Below, one piece after another: positions 8,643 through 19,130 of a DNA stretch of 64,000 bases. The notes below the pieces were generated by a model. That model ran no database searches. It was not told the origin of the DNA and saw nothing but the letters and a program-made list of their open reading frames with translations. The number at the start of each line of letters is the position of its first letter. The first letter of the stretch is position 1. Both the position numbers and the translations under genes were made by a program. The stretch comes from Thermobifida cellulosilytica TB100. GTDB taxonomy: Bacteria; Actinomycetota; Actinomycetes; Streptosporangiales; Streptosporangiaceae. The stretch covers positions 911,847 to 975,846 of the forward strand of contig NZ_KQ950180.1 of the NCBI RefSeq assembly GCF_001517975.1, read 5' to 3'.

Positions 8643-9563
8643 TCACTGCGGCAGGACGGTGATCGACCCGGTGTCGCTGCGGGCCTCGATGCAGGGTTCG
8701 GCGCCGGAGGACTGGTCCACCGCGATGTTCTCCGCGCCGATGTCGGTCCGGGCGATCACCCGGTAGTCGGTGTCGGGCACCCGGAGTTCGATGTCCCCGA
8801 TGTCGGTGGTGGCGGTCAGCGTCCGGAACTCGGTGTCGGTGTCGACCCGCACGGACCCGGTGTCGCTGCGCACCGTGGCGGTCTCGAACCCCGAGCCGAT
8901 CCAGATGTCGCCGACGGCGGTCGTCGCCCGCACCTCGGCGGCCTCGAAGCCCGACAGGTCGACCGTTCCGGTGTCGCTGGTCGCGACGGCGGAAGGGCCG
9001 GAGCCCTCGGCGGTGATGTTGCCGGTGTCGCTCTCCAGGGTGATCCCGCCCTCGACGTCCGCCACCTGGATCGCCCCCGTGTCGGTGGTGACGTCGACCG
9101 GGGCGGAGACCCCGGTGACCTGGACGTCCCCGGTCAGGGCGACCACCGAGACCTCGGTGCCCTCCGGCACGGTGACCTTGTAGTCCACGGCGCAGCGGCC
9201 GAAGACGAGGGCGCTGCCGCAGCGGGCGGCGAGCCGCAGCCGGTCTCCCTGGGTCTGCGCCTTCTGCCCGGCCACGGCGGTCATGGAGGACCACATCCGC
9301 ATCTCCACGGTGACCGTGTCGTCGTCCCCCACGACGACGGTGACGCCTCCTTCGGTCTGGTTGTCGATCTCCAGGACGGCCGAGGCGGGGAACTCCTGCG
9401 TCTCGGTGCTGGTCGTGGTGGCGACGGTGTTGAGGGCGCCCAGCGCGCCCACGCCGAGCGCGGCCAGGCCGATGCACGCGCCGACGATCAGCCAGCCCCG
9501 GCCCCGGCGGTCTCTCGGCGCCTTGCTCGACGAAGCGTAGAGTCCTCTGGCGGTAAAGGTCAT
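8643..9563 (-). CDS. Membrane-anchored DUF4097 (putative adhesin/beta-helix) protein
   Basis: 306 residues. A basic cytoplasmic head (1-23) and one membrane helix (about 24-47, WLIVGACIGLAALGVGAL) precede an extracytoplasmic domain made of about ten turns of 16-20 residues, each with a (S/T)DTG or TDIG motif (for example SDTGNITAEG, SDTGTVDLSG, SDTGSVRVD, TDIGDIELRV, SDTGSITVLPQ). This is the regular parallel beta-helix pattern of the DUF4097 family, whose function is unknown. Two Cys pairs could form disulfides. It is encoded 31 bp downstream of a LuxR response regulator on the same strand and is likely co-transcribed with the two-component genes. Confidence 0.82.
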   Translation of the reverse strand: MTFTARGLYASSSKAPRDRRGRGWLIVGACIGLAALGVGALGALNTVATTTSTETQEFPASAVLEIDNQTEGGVTVVVGDDDTVTVEMRMWSSMTAVAGQKAQTQGDRLRLAARCGSALVFGRCAVDYKVTVPEGTEVSVVALTGDVQVTGVSAPVDVTTDTGAIQVADVEGGITLESDTGNITAEGSGPSAVATSDTGTVDLSGFEAAEVRATTAVGDIWIGSGFETATVRSDTGSVRVDTDTEFRTLTATTDIGDIELRVPDTDYRVIARTDIGAENIAVDQSSGAEPCIEARSDTGSITVLPQ

Positions 9564-9594
9564 CGCGGTTTCGCTTTCTTCGTGCGCGGGATGG

Positions 9595-10254
9595 TCACGA
9601 CCGCCCCGAACTGGCTCTCAGGTACTGGAGGACCGCGAGCACCCGGCGGTGGTCGTGCGGGTCGGGAAGCAGGTCGAGCTTGGTGAAGATGGACCGGACG
9701 TGCTTCTCCACCGCGCGTTCGGTGATGACCAGCCGCTCGGCGATGCCCGCGTTGGTGAGTCCCTCGGCCATGGCCGCGAGCACCTCGGTCTCTCGCGGGC
9801 TCAGCCGGTCCAGCGCGTTGTCGGTGTTGCGGCTGAGCAGTTGCGCCACCACCTCCGGGTCGATGGCGGTCCCCCCGTCGGCGATGCGGCGCAGGGTCTC
9901 CAGGAACTCGTCGATGTCGGCCACCCGGTCCTTGAGCAGGTAGCCGACCTTCGCCGCGCCGCCGCCCAGCAGTTGCGCGGCGTAGGTGCCGACCACGTGC
10001 TGCGACAGCAGCAGGACCGCGACGTCGGGGTGCTCGGCGCGGATGCGGATCGCCGCGTGCATGCCCTCCTCCGAGTAGGTGGGCGGCATGCGGATGTCCA
10101 CCAGGCACAGGTCCACGTCGTCGTGCTCGGCGACCGCGGCGAGCAGCGCGTCGGCGTCGCCGACCTGGGCGACGATCTCGATGCCCGCGTCCTCCAGCAG
10201 GCGGGCCATGCCGCCGCGCAGCAGTACCGAGTCCTCAGCGATGATCACGCGCAC
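9595..10254 (-). CDS. LuxR/NarL-type response regulator
   Basis: 219 residues: receiver domain (1-~125) with acidic residues Glu7/Asp8, phospho-acceptor Asp53 in LVDIRMP and the switch Lys in LLKDRV; then a C-terminal LuxR helix-turn-helix starting LSPRETEVLAAMAEGLTNAGIAERL. It should be phosphorylated by the DesK-type kinase encoded immediately upstream, whose stop lies 2 bp before this GTG start. Likely targets include the DUF4097 gene downstream and its own operon, by position only. Confidence 0.9.
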   Translation of the reverse strand: MRVIIAEDSVLLRGGMARLLEDAGIEIVAQVGDADALLAAVAEHDDVDLCLVDIRMPPTYSEEGMHAAIRIRAEHPDVAVLLLSQHVVGTYAAQLLGGGAAKVGYLLKDRVADIDEFLETLRRIADGGTAIDPEVVAQLLSRNTDNALDRLSPRETEVLAAMAEGLTNAGIAERLVITERAVEKHVRSIFTKLDLLPDPHDHRRVLAVLQYLRASSGRS

Positions 10255-10256
10255 GG

Positions 10257-11567
10257 TTACGCCTTCCAGGGAATGTCGGCGGTGAGGACGGTCCCCTCAC
10301 CGGGTGGGCTGTGCACGAACAGCGCGCCGTCGACCGCCTGCACCCGGTCGGACAGCCCGTGCAGTCCGGTGCCCGCGTCCGGGTCGGCGCCGCCGCGGCC
10401 GTCGTCGGTGACGGTGATGCGGAGCAGGTCGCCGCCGCGGCGGCGTGCCACCCGCTCGGCCCGCACCGTCACCGACGAGGCCCCGGCGTGCTTGGCGACG
10501 TTGGTGAGGGCTTCGCAGGCCACGTAGTAGGCGACGCCCTCGGCGCGCGGCGACGGCCGCTCGTCCAGGTCGACGTCGAGGCGGACGGGCACCGGGCAGC
10601 GTCCGGCGGCGACCGGGAGCGCGGCGTCGAGGCCGTGGTCGGTGAGCACCCGCGGGTGCAGCCCGCGGGCCACCTCCCGCAGGTCGGCCATGACCGCCCG
10701 GGACTCGCGCTGGGCCTCCTCCAGCAGTTGCCGGGCCTGCTCGGGGTCGCGTTCGAACTTGGCGCGCGCCCGCGCCAGGGTCATGGTGAGGGCCAGCAGC
10801 CGCTGCTGGGCTCCGTCGTGCAGGTCGCGTTCGATGCGGCGGCGCTCGGCCTCGGCCGCGTCCACCATGCGGGAGCGGGAGTCGCTGAGCTCCAGCAGCC
10901 GGCGGCGGACCCGCACCTGCGGGGAGTCGAACAGCACCCGCTGCATGATGCGGGCGTCGAGGCGGACCAGGTGCGGGGCGGCCCACAGGCCGCCCACCAC
11001 CAGCGGCGGCCCCGCCAGCAGGCAGACCAGGACCGTGGCCAGGCTGGTGGTCTGCACCGACACGGTGCTCAGCAGGGTGACGGCCAGCGCGACCACGCCG
11101 CCGACCACCCCGCCGGCCCCGTAGGCGACCAGCAGCACGGTCAGGCCCCCGAACAGCAGGCCGGTGGCCCCGGCGACGGTGCTGTAGAGCACCGCGGTCC
11201 AGGCGTCCCGGCCGAGGACGAACCGCAGCGCGCGCAGCGGCGGCGGCGCGTCGCCGGCCTCGGGCACCGTGGTCTCCACGATGCCGAACAGCGAGCCCAC
11301 CCGCTTCTTCTGGACCAGGGTGAACAGCCGGGACAGCAGCGTGGCCGCGGGCAGGGACACCAGGGTCAGGGCGGCCAGCAGGGGCAGCTCCCAGTCGAGG
11401 GTCACCAAGCCGAGCACGATCTCGGCCACCGTGGCCGACAGGGAGCCGACCACCAGCACCAGCAGCGCCGCGGGCGTCAGGTAGAGCAGGGACAGCGCGA
11501 ACGAGGTGAACAGGTGGAGCACCGACACCAGGCGCTCCCGCCACGCCCCGAATCCGCCGTCCGTCAT
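10257..11567 (-). CDS. DesK-type (HisKA_3) sensor histidine kinase
   Basis: 436 residues. The N-terminal 200 residues hold about six membrane helices. The dimerisation/phospho-acceptor motif ERRRIERDLHDGAQQ has His250, and the C-terminal HATPase carries NVAKHAGASS and DDGRGGADPDAGTGLHGL (N and G boxes). ATG 11567 is preceded by a strong ribosome site GGGAGGTGAG. The signal is unknown; there is no large extracytoplasmic sensor domain, so it probably senses the membrane or its neighbours. It forms an operon with the LuxR regulator and DUF4097 gene and is divergent from modA. Confidence 0.9.
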   Translation of the reverse strand: MTDGGFGAWRERLVSVLHLFTSFALSLLYLTPAALLVLVVGSLSATVAEIVLGLVTLDWELPLLAALTLVSLPAATLLSRLFTLVQKKRVGSLFGIVETTVPEAGDAPPPLRALRFVLGRDAWTAVLYSTVAGATGLLFGGLTVLLVAYGAGGVVGGVVALAVTLLSTVSVQTTSLATVLVCLLAGPPLVVGGLWAAPHLVRLDARIMQRVLFDSPQVRVRRRLLELSDSRSRMVDAAEAERRRIERDLHDGAQQRLLALTMTLARARAKFERDPEQARQLLEEAQRESRAVMADLREVARGLHPRVLTDHGLDAALPVAAGRCPVPVRLDVDLDERPSPRAEGVAYYVACEALTNVAKHAGASSVTVRAERVARRRGGDLLRITVTDDGRGGADPDAGTGLHGLSDRVQAVDGALFVHSPPGEGTVLTADIPWKA

Positions 11568-11646
11568 CCGTCTCACCTCCCGCGCTCCTCGACGAACCGC
11601 CGGTCGATTCTCAACCGTAGGCGGGCGTCGCACAGGGCGCACTGGC

Positions 11647-11673
11647 GGCACCACGCCGGAACGCGGTGGTGCC
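11647..11673. promoter_or_regulatory. Inverted repeat in the kinase/modA divergent promoter region
   Basis: GGCACCAC (11647-11654) and GTGGTGCC (11666-11673) form a perfect 8-bp dyad with an 11-bp spacer, inside the 190-bp gap between two divergent starts (11567 and 11758). The location suggests an operator for either side; the regulator is unknown. It does not look like the Escherichia coli ModE site. Confidence 0.35.
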
Positions 11674-11757
11674 AGCACTACCAGGCGCCGGGGTGCTCTC
11701 GCAGGTCAGCCCCTGCCCGGCCGGGTCGGGGCGGGCGGGGCGCGGTAGGGTCGTCGC

Positions 11758-12513
11758 GTGAGACTCTCCCGGCTTGCCGCGCCACTGTGCGTCGCCCTGG
11801 CGGCCTGCGCGTGCGCGCCCGGCACGTCCGAGCAGGACGGGCGGACCCTCACCGTGTTCGCCGCCGCCTCCCTCACCGAGGTCTTCGGCGGACTGGGGGA
11901 GCGGTTCGAGGAGGAGCACCCCGGCGTCACCGTGGAGTTCTCCTTCGCGGGCAGCTCGGCCCTCGCCGAACAGCTCGTCCGGGGCGCGTCCGCCGACGTG
12001 TTCGCCTCCGCCGACACCGCCACCATGGACCGGGTCGTCGACGGCGTCGGCGTGTCCCTCGGCCCGGAGGTGTTCGCGCGCAACACGTTGCAGATCGCGG
12101 TGCCGCCGGACAACCCGGCCGGGGTCGGCTCGCTCGACGACCTCGCCGCGGACGGCGTCGCCGTGGTGCTGTGCGCCGAGGAGGTGCCGTGCGGCGCCGC
12201 CTCACGCACCGTGCTGGAGGCCGCCGGGGTCGCGGTGGAGCCGGTGTCCTGGGAGGAGGACGTGAAGGCCGCGCTGACCCGGGTGCGGCTGGGCGAGGCG
12301 GACGCCGCCCTGGTGTACCGCACCGACGTGCTGTCCGCCGGCGGCGGGGTGCTCGGCGTCGACTTCCCGGAGTCCGGGGAGGCCGTCAACGACTACGCGA
12401 TCGGGGTGGTCGACGGCGGCCCCGAGCCGGGCCTGGCCGCGGAGTGGATCGCCCTGGTGGCCTCCCCCGAGGGGGAGAAGGTGCTGACCGATGCCGGTTT
12501 CGTCCTTCCCTGA
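11758..12513 (+). CDS. modA: Molybdate ABC transporter substrate-binding lipoprotein
   Basis: 251 residues. The signal peptide ends in a lipobox (ALAACAC region, Cys near residue 18-20), so the mature protein is lipid-anchored outside the membrane. The ModA fold start TLTVFAAASLTEVF, FSFAGSSALAEQL and GASADVFASAD are the oxyanion-binding motifs of molybdate/tungstate binders. It captures molybdate and delivers it to ModB. GTG 11758 is the first in-frame start giving a proper signal peptide. It overlaps modB by 23 bp, consistent with tight translational coupling. Confidence 0.92.
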   Translation: MRLSRLAAPLCVALAACACAPGTSEQDGRTLTVFAAASLTEVFGGLGERFEEEHPGVTVEFSFAGSSALAEQLVRGASADVFASADTATMDRVVDGVGVSLGPEVFARNTLQIAVPPDNPAGVGSLDDLAADGVAVVLCAEEVPCGAASRTVLEAAGVAVEPVSWEEDVKAALTRVRLGEADAALVYRTDVLSAGGGVLGVDFPESGEAVNDYAIGVVDGGPEPGLAAEWIALVASPEGEKVLTDAGFVLP

Positions 12514-13321
12514 GCGGGGTCGGCGGTCCGGGCGGCTGTCCGCGGGCCGCGTCCCCTGGCTCCTGGTGCTTCCCGCGCTGTTGGGCCTCGGCTTCCTGGT
12601 GCTGCCGCTGGCCGGGCTGCTGGTGCGCGCCCCGTGGTCCGCCCTGGGCGCCCGGCTGCTGTCGGCCGGGGTGCGCGACGCGCTGCTGCTGTCGCTGGGC
12701 ACGGCGACCGCGGCGACCGCGGTCTCCCTGCTGCTGGGGGTGCCGTTGGCGTGGCTGCTGGCGCGCACCGGGTTTCCGGGGCGGCGCGTGGTGCGGGCGC
12801 TGGTCACGGTGCCGCTGGTGCTGCCGCCGGTGGTGGGCGGCGTGGCACTGCTGCTGGTGCTGGGCCGCAACGGCGTGCTCGGCCGGTACCTGTACGAGTG
12901 GACCGGGTACTCGCTGCCGTTCACCACGGCCGCGGTGGTGGTGGCGCAGGTGTTCGTGGCCATGCCGTTCCTGGTGATCAGTGTGGAGGGGGCGCTGCGC
13001 GGCGTGGACCGGCGCTACGAGGAGGCCGCGGCCACCCTGGGCGCGACCCGCTGGACGGTGTTCCGCCGGGTGACGCTGCCGATGGTCGCCCCGGGCGTGC
13101 TGGCGGGCGCGGTGCTGTGCTGGTCGCGGGCGCTCGGCGAGTTCGGCGCGACCATCATGTTCGCGGGCAACTTCCCCGGCCGCACCCAGACCATGCCGCT
13201 GGCGGTGTACCTGGAGATGCAGCGCAGCCCGGAGGCGGCGATCGTGCTCAGCCTGGTGCTGCTGGCGGTGTCCGTGCTGGTCCTGGTGCTGCTGCGGGAC
13301 CGCTGGACGGGGACGCCGTGA
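12491..13321 (+). CDS. modB: Molybdate ABC transporter permease
   Basis: 276 residues with six membrane helices and the inner-membrane component loop EEAAATLGATRWTVFRRVTLP near residue 175, the site that contacts the ATPase. The cytoplasmic N-terminus is Arg-rich. ATG 12491 lies inside the 3' end of modA. The stop overlaps the GTG of modC (GTGA). The permease works as a homodimer with ModC to import molybdate, needed for molybdenum-cofactor enzymes; no such enzyme genes are in this window. Confidence 0.92.
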   Translation: MPVSSFPERGRRSGRLSAGRVPWLLVLPALLGLGFLVLPLAGLLVRAPWSALGARLLSAGVRDALLLSLGTATAATAVSLLLGVPLAWLLARTGFPGRRVVRALVTVPLVLPPVVGGVALLLVLGRNGVLGRYLYEWTGYSLPFTTAAVVVAQVFVAMPFLVISVEGALRGVDRRYEEAAATLGATRWTVFRRVTLPMVAPGVLAGAVLCWSRALGEFGATIMFAGNFPGRTQTMPLAVYLEMQRSPEAAIVLSLVLLAVSVLVLVLLRDRWTGTP

Positions 13322-14388
13322 GCTCCGGCGGTCCGGGGGCGGCCGTGCTGGACGCGCACCTGGTGGTGCGCCGTCCCGGCTTCGGGCTGGACGTGCGGCT
13401 GCGCGTGGCACTCGGCCAGGTGCTGGCGCTGCTCGGCCCCAACGGGGCGGGCAAGTCCACGGCGCTGCGCGCGCTCGCCGGGCTGGTGCCGCTGTCGGAG
13501 GGGCACGTCCTGGTGGACGGCGCGGACGTGACGACCGCGCCCGCCGAGCGGCGCCCGGTCGGCATGGTGTTCCAGGACTACCTGCTGTTTCCGCACCTGA
13601 GCGTGGTGGAGAACGTCGCGTTCGGGCCGCGCTGCCGGGGGGTGCCCGCGCGGCGGGCCCGCCGTCTCGCCCTGGACCTGCTGGCGGAGGCGGGCCTCGA
13701 CGGGTACGCGGCGGCGCGGCCGGGCGCGCTGTCCGGCGGCCAGCAGCAGCGGGTGGCGCTGGCCCGGGCGTTGGCGGTGCGCCCGCGGCTGCTGCTGTTG
13801 GACGAGCCGATGGCGGCGCTGGACGCGCACACGCGGGTGTCGGTCCGCACGCAGTTGCGCCGCCGCCTGGCGGCCTTCGCCGGGGCGACCGTGCTGGTCA
13901 CCCACGACCCGCTGGACGCGATGGTGCTCGCCGACCGGGTGCTGGTGCTGGAGGGCGGCGCGGCCGTGCAGGAGGGCTCGCCCGCCGAGGTGGCCCGGCG
14001 GCCCCGCACCGGGTACGTGGCCCGGCTGGTGGGGGTGAACCTGTACCGGGGGCGCGCCTCGGGTACGCGGGTGCGGCTGGCCGCCTCCTCGGGCGAGGGG
14101 GCGGTGCTGACCGTGGCGGAGTCCGTGGAGGGGGAGGTGTTCGCCGCGTTCCCGCCGCGCGCCGTCGCCCTGTACCGGGAGCGGCCCGCGGGCAGCCCGC
14201 GCAACGTGTGGCCGCTGACCGTGGACGGCGTGGAGCCCTTCGGCGACCGGGTGCGGGTGCACCTCACCGGCGTCCTGGAGGTGAACGCCGACATCACGGC
14301 GGCCGCGCTCGCCGAACTGGCGCTGTCCCCGGGGGTCCGGGTGTGGGCCGGGGTGAAGGCGACGGAGGTGGAGTGCTATCCGGCGTGA
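13318..14388 (+). CDS. modC: Molybdate ABC transporter ATP-binding protein with C-terminal molybdate-binding region
   Basis: 356 residues. Walker A GPNGAGKST, Q-loop VFQDYLLFPHLSV, signature LSGGQQQRVALARAL, Walker B LLLLDEPMAALD and the switch VTHD are all present. From about residue 240 a TOBE/MOP-like domain (GVNLYRGRASG ... ITAAALAELALSPGVRVWAGVKATEVECYP) follows, typical of ModC and absent from most importer ATPases; it can bind oxyanion and limit uptake. GTG 13318 overlaps the modB stop. Confidence 0.92.
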   Translation: MSSGGPGAAVLDAHLVVRRPGFGLDVRLRVALGQVLALLGPNGAGKSTALRALAGLVPLSEGHVLVDGADVTTAPAERRPVGMVFQDYLLFPHLSVVENVAFGPRCRGVPARRARRLALDLLAEAGLDGYAAARPGALSGGQQQRVALARALAVRPRLLLLDEPMAALDAHTRVSVRTQLRRRLAAFAGATVLVTHDPLDAMVLADRVLVLEGGAAVQEGSPAEVARRPRTGYVARLVGVNLYRGRASGTRVRLAASSGEGAVLTVAESVEGEVFAAFPPRAVALYRERPAGSPRNVWPLTVDGVEPFGDRVRVHLTGVLEVNADITAAALAELALSPGVRVWAGVKATEVECYPA

Positions 14389-14390
14389 CC

Positions 14391-14420
14391 GGCGGACCGG
14401 TCACCGGCGGGAGGTCCGCC
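14391..14420. terminator. Bidirectional terminator hairpin after modC
   Basis: GGCGGACC (14391-14398) is exactly complementary to GGTCCGCC (14413-14420), placed between the stops of convergent modC and the SRPBCC gene. Confidence 0.55.
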
Positions 14421-14428
14421 GCTGCCGG

Positions 14429-14869
14429 CTACGCCTCCAGCAACTGCTTGAGCCGTTGCAGGCTGGCCTCGATGGCGCGGGCGTTGCGCGACGGGTAGCC
14501 GACGAGCCGGTAGAGGAAGGCGTAGGGGCCCGCGTGCGAGTAGTCGAAGGTCTCGGTGACCCGGGTGGTGTTCTCGTCGACCGGCTCCAGCTCCCAGCGC
14601 CAGCGGTGCGGCCCGAAGTGCCGCCAGGCGATGCGGCGGTCCGGTTCGTACTCCACGACCCGGTTCCTGGTCCGGTAGGGGATGCCGAGCAGTCTCATGC
14701 TCATGCCGAACGTCGAGCCGGCCTCCAGCCGCTCCGGCCCGTACAGGTTGCCGCGGACCATGGCGGAGCCGTCGATGTCGGGGTGGCGGCGCGGATCGGC
14801 GATGATCGCGAAGATCTTCTCCGCGGGGGCGGCGATGACTGCGCTTCGGGACACCTTGCGTTCGTCCAT
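14429..14869 (-). CDS. SRPBCC-family (START-like) protein
   Basis: 146 residues starting MDERKVSRSAVIAAPAEKIFAIIADPRRHPDID, the standard opening of the SRPBCC/polyketide-cyclase-like lipid-binding fold, with YEPDRRIAWRHFGPHRWRWELEPVDENTTRVTETFDY in the middle. Proteins of this class bind hydrophobic ligands or act as cyclases/aromatases, but the specific role cannot be read from the sequence. Single domain, no signal peptide. It lies 42 bp downstream of the RNA methyltransferase start and diverges from nothing: both neighbours suggest a stand-alone housekeeping gene. Confidence 0.78.
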   Translation of the reverse strand: MDERKVSRSAVIAAPAEKIFAIIADPRRHPDIDGSAMVRGNLYGPERLEAGSTFGMSMRLLGIPYRTRNRVVEYEPDRRIAWRHFGPHRWRWELEPVDENTTRVTETFDYSHAGPYAFLYRLVGYPSRNARAIEASLQRLKQLLEA

Positions 14870-14911
14870 GCCGACAATCTACCTGTTCCACCCCGTTTTG
14901 ATTACCCTCCG

Positions 14912-15724
14912 TCACCTGCGGAAATCCGGGGCGTGCCGTCTGACCTCGTAGAGCACGACGCCCGCGGCGACGGCGAGGTTGAGGGACTCGGCGGTGCCCG
15001 TCATGGGGATGCGCACCCGCAGGTCGGCGCGGTCCAACAGGTCGTCGGGGAGTCCGTCGCCCTCGCTGCCGAGCAGGACGGCCAGCGGCGGCCGGTACTC
15101 GGCACTCCAGTGGTCGGCGTCGGCGTACCCGGAGGTGGCGACCACCTGCACGCCGTGCCGTTTCGCCCAGTCGAGGAAGGCGTCCGCGTCGCGGGCGTGC
15201 GCCACGTCCACGGCGAACAGGGACCCCATGCTGGCCTTCACCGCCGCCGGGGCGTACGGGTCGGCGGTCTCCCCCACCAGCACCACGCCCGCGCCGCCCA
15301 CCGCGTCCACGGTGCGGACGACCGTGCCGAGGTTGCCGGGGTTGCCCACCCGGTGCAGCACCGCGAAGACCGCGCCCGGCTCCACGGCGAGGTCGTCCAG
15401 GCGGGTGCTGCGGCTCCGGACGATCGCGGCCACCCCGGCGGGGCCGTCCCGCTCGGACAGCCGCGTGAACAGCTCGGCGCTGAGCCGGGCCACCCGCGTG
15501 CCGCGCGCCTCCTGCTCGGCGACCAGTCCGGCGGCCGTCCGGCTGAGCAGGTCGGGGGCGACGACGAGGGTCTCCACCTCCCATCCGGCCTCCACGGCAC
15601 GCCACACCGGCTGGGCGCCCTCCACCAGGAACACGCCCTCCCTGCGGCGGTACCGGCGGGAGGACATCTGCCGTATCCGCTTCACCAGCGGGTTGGCGGC
15701 ACTGACGATCACGTCGCTCTTCAC
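14912..15724 (-). CDS. SPOUT (TrmH/SpoU) RNA 2'-O-ribose methyltransferase
   Basis: 270 residues. The N-terminal substrate-binding part (NPLVKRIRQMSSRRYRRREG, residues 10-30) recognises RNA. The C-terminal knotted SAM domain carries all three SPOUT motifs: RVGNPGNLGTVVRTVDA, LLGSEGDGLP and IPMTGTAESLNLAVAAGVVLYE. It methylates a ribose in rRNA or tRNA; the exact target cannot be decided. GTG 15724 follows a strong GGAGGAG site. It lies 41 bp downstream of the Nudix/phosphatase gene on the same strand and may be co-transcribed with it and ppk. Confidence 0.88.
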   Translation of the reverse strand: MKSDVIVSAANPLVKRIRQMSSRRYRRREGVFLVEGAQPVWRAVEAGWEVETLVVAPDLLSRTAAGLVAEQEARGTRVARLSAELFTRLSERDGPAGVAAIVRSRSTRLDDLAVEPGAVFAVLHRVGNPGNLGTVVRTVDAVGGAGVVLVGETADPYAPAAVKASMGSLFAVDVAHARDADAFLDWAKRHGVQVVATSGYADADHWSAEYRPPLAVLLGSEGDGLPDDLLDRADLRVRIPMTGTAESLNLAVAAGVVLYEVRRHAPDFRR

Positions 15725-15765
15725 GTTCTCCTCCTCCGCGGCCGTCCCGGGAGCCGCGTCTCCTG

Positions 15766-16714
15766 TCAGGCCCGGCCGTGCCGCTCCGCCGCGGCCAGGG
15801 AGCCGTCCCGGGCGTCGAGGTGGAACACCCAGAAGGCACCCTTGACCAGCGACAACTGCTGCGGGACGGGGGCGCCGGACCGTTCGAACGCCTCGCGCAT
15901 GAGGTCGGCCACCAGTTCCCCGTGCGTGCACACCAGGGTCGGCCGCCGCTGCTCCAGCAGCTCCCGGAACGCCTCGCGGGCGGCTCCGCTGTCGTAGGGG
16001 TCGCCCGCGGCGTGGCGCGCGCCGAGGGTGAACGCGTTCTCGGTGCGGATGTGCACCGCGTGGGCGACCGCGTAGGGCGTGACGGTCTCGGTGCAGCGCG
16101 CGGCCGCGGAGGAGACCACCCGCAGCGGCCCGAACGCGCCGAGCACCCCGGCCAGCTCCAGGGCCTCGGCGCGGCCGGTCTCGTCCAGCGGGCGCAGCAG
16201 GTCGGGGCCGCGCCAGGCGGCCTTGTCGCCCGCGGCGGCGTGCCGCAGCAGGACCAGCGGGACCGTGCGCGCCGGACCGGCCTGGAAGTCGTCCAGCACC
16301 CGTACGTCGTGGTCGTGGGTGAGGCGGTCGCGGGCCTCGGCCACGGGCAGCCACTCCACCGCGTCCACCTCGTCGTCGGGCGTGAACCGCGAGCTGTCCG
16401 AGGCGGCGGTGGCCGCCCACCACTCGACCTGCTTGGGCCAGCCGTTCCTGAGGTAGCGCTGCGACGGCAGACGGCGGCCCAGCACCGGGTGCACGCCGGT
16501 CTCCTCGCGGACCTCGCGCACCGCGGCGGCGAGGAGGTGCTCGCCGCTCCTGGGTTTGCCCTTGGGCAGCGTCCAGTCGTCGCGGCCCGGCCGGTGGACG
16601 AGTGCGACCTCGCGCCCGCGGTCGGTGTCCCGCCACAGCACCGCGCCCGCGGCCTGGACAGGTTCGAGGTGGCCGCCGGGTGCGGCGGCCGGTGCGGCGG
16701 TCTGGGTGTCCGGT

Positions 16715-16722
<8 letters not shown>
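15766..16722 (-). CDS. Nudix hydrolase fused to histidine phosphatase (MutT1-like)
   Basis: 318 residues. The N-terminal Nudix domain has the full box starting at Gly55 with Glu61, Arg69, Glu70, Glu73 and Glu74 ([17 protein letters not shown]). From about residue 150 a histidine-phosphatase domain starts [17 protein letters not shown] with the catalytic RH pair, a [11 protein letters not shown] loop and a second His in VCTHGELV. This Nudix-SixA/PhoE fusion matches mycobacterial MutT1, which sanitises 8-oxo-(d)GTP; related proteins also act on diadenosine and inositol polyphosphates. ATG 16722 overlaps the ppk stop by 8 bp (ATGGCTGA); GTG 16746 is an alternative. Overlap with ppk implies translational coupling to polyphosphate synthesis. 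Confidence 0.87.
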
Positions 16723-18838
<2,116 letters not shown>

Positions 18839-19130
18839 GGTGTTCTCCCGGCCGCACGCGCTCCTCGGTCCGCTGTCACCCCCCAGGGCAGCATGCCCGG
18901 TGACGGTTTGCTCAAAAACCGGCTCCAGCGACCTTCGACTCCTGCTTGCCCACGCTTCGGTGCTACGGGCGGCCGGACTCGCGGCCCGACCGTTCCATAT
19001 CTCCGATTTCGTCGTATAACACGGCAACCACCGGAACACCCTGTTTTTTCCCGAAATCCAGGAGTGACTTCTGTCCCGGAGGTCCGGGTGTGCCGGAATT
19101 CCGCGGCGTGCCGGAAGCGGCCGAGCGGCG

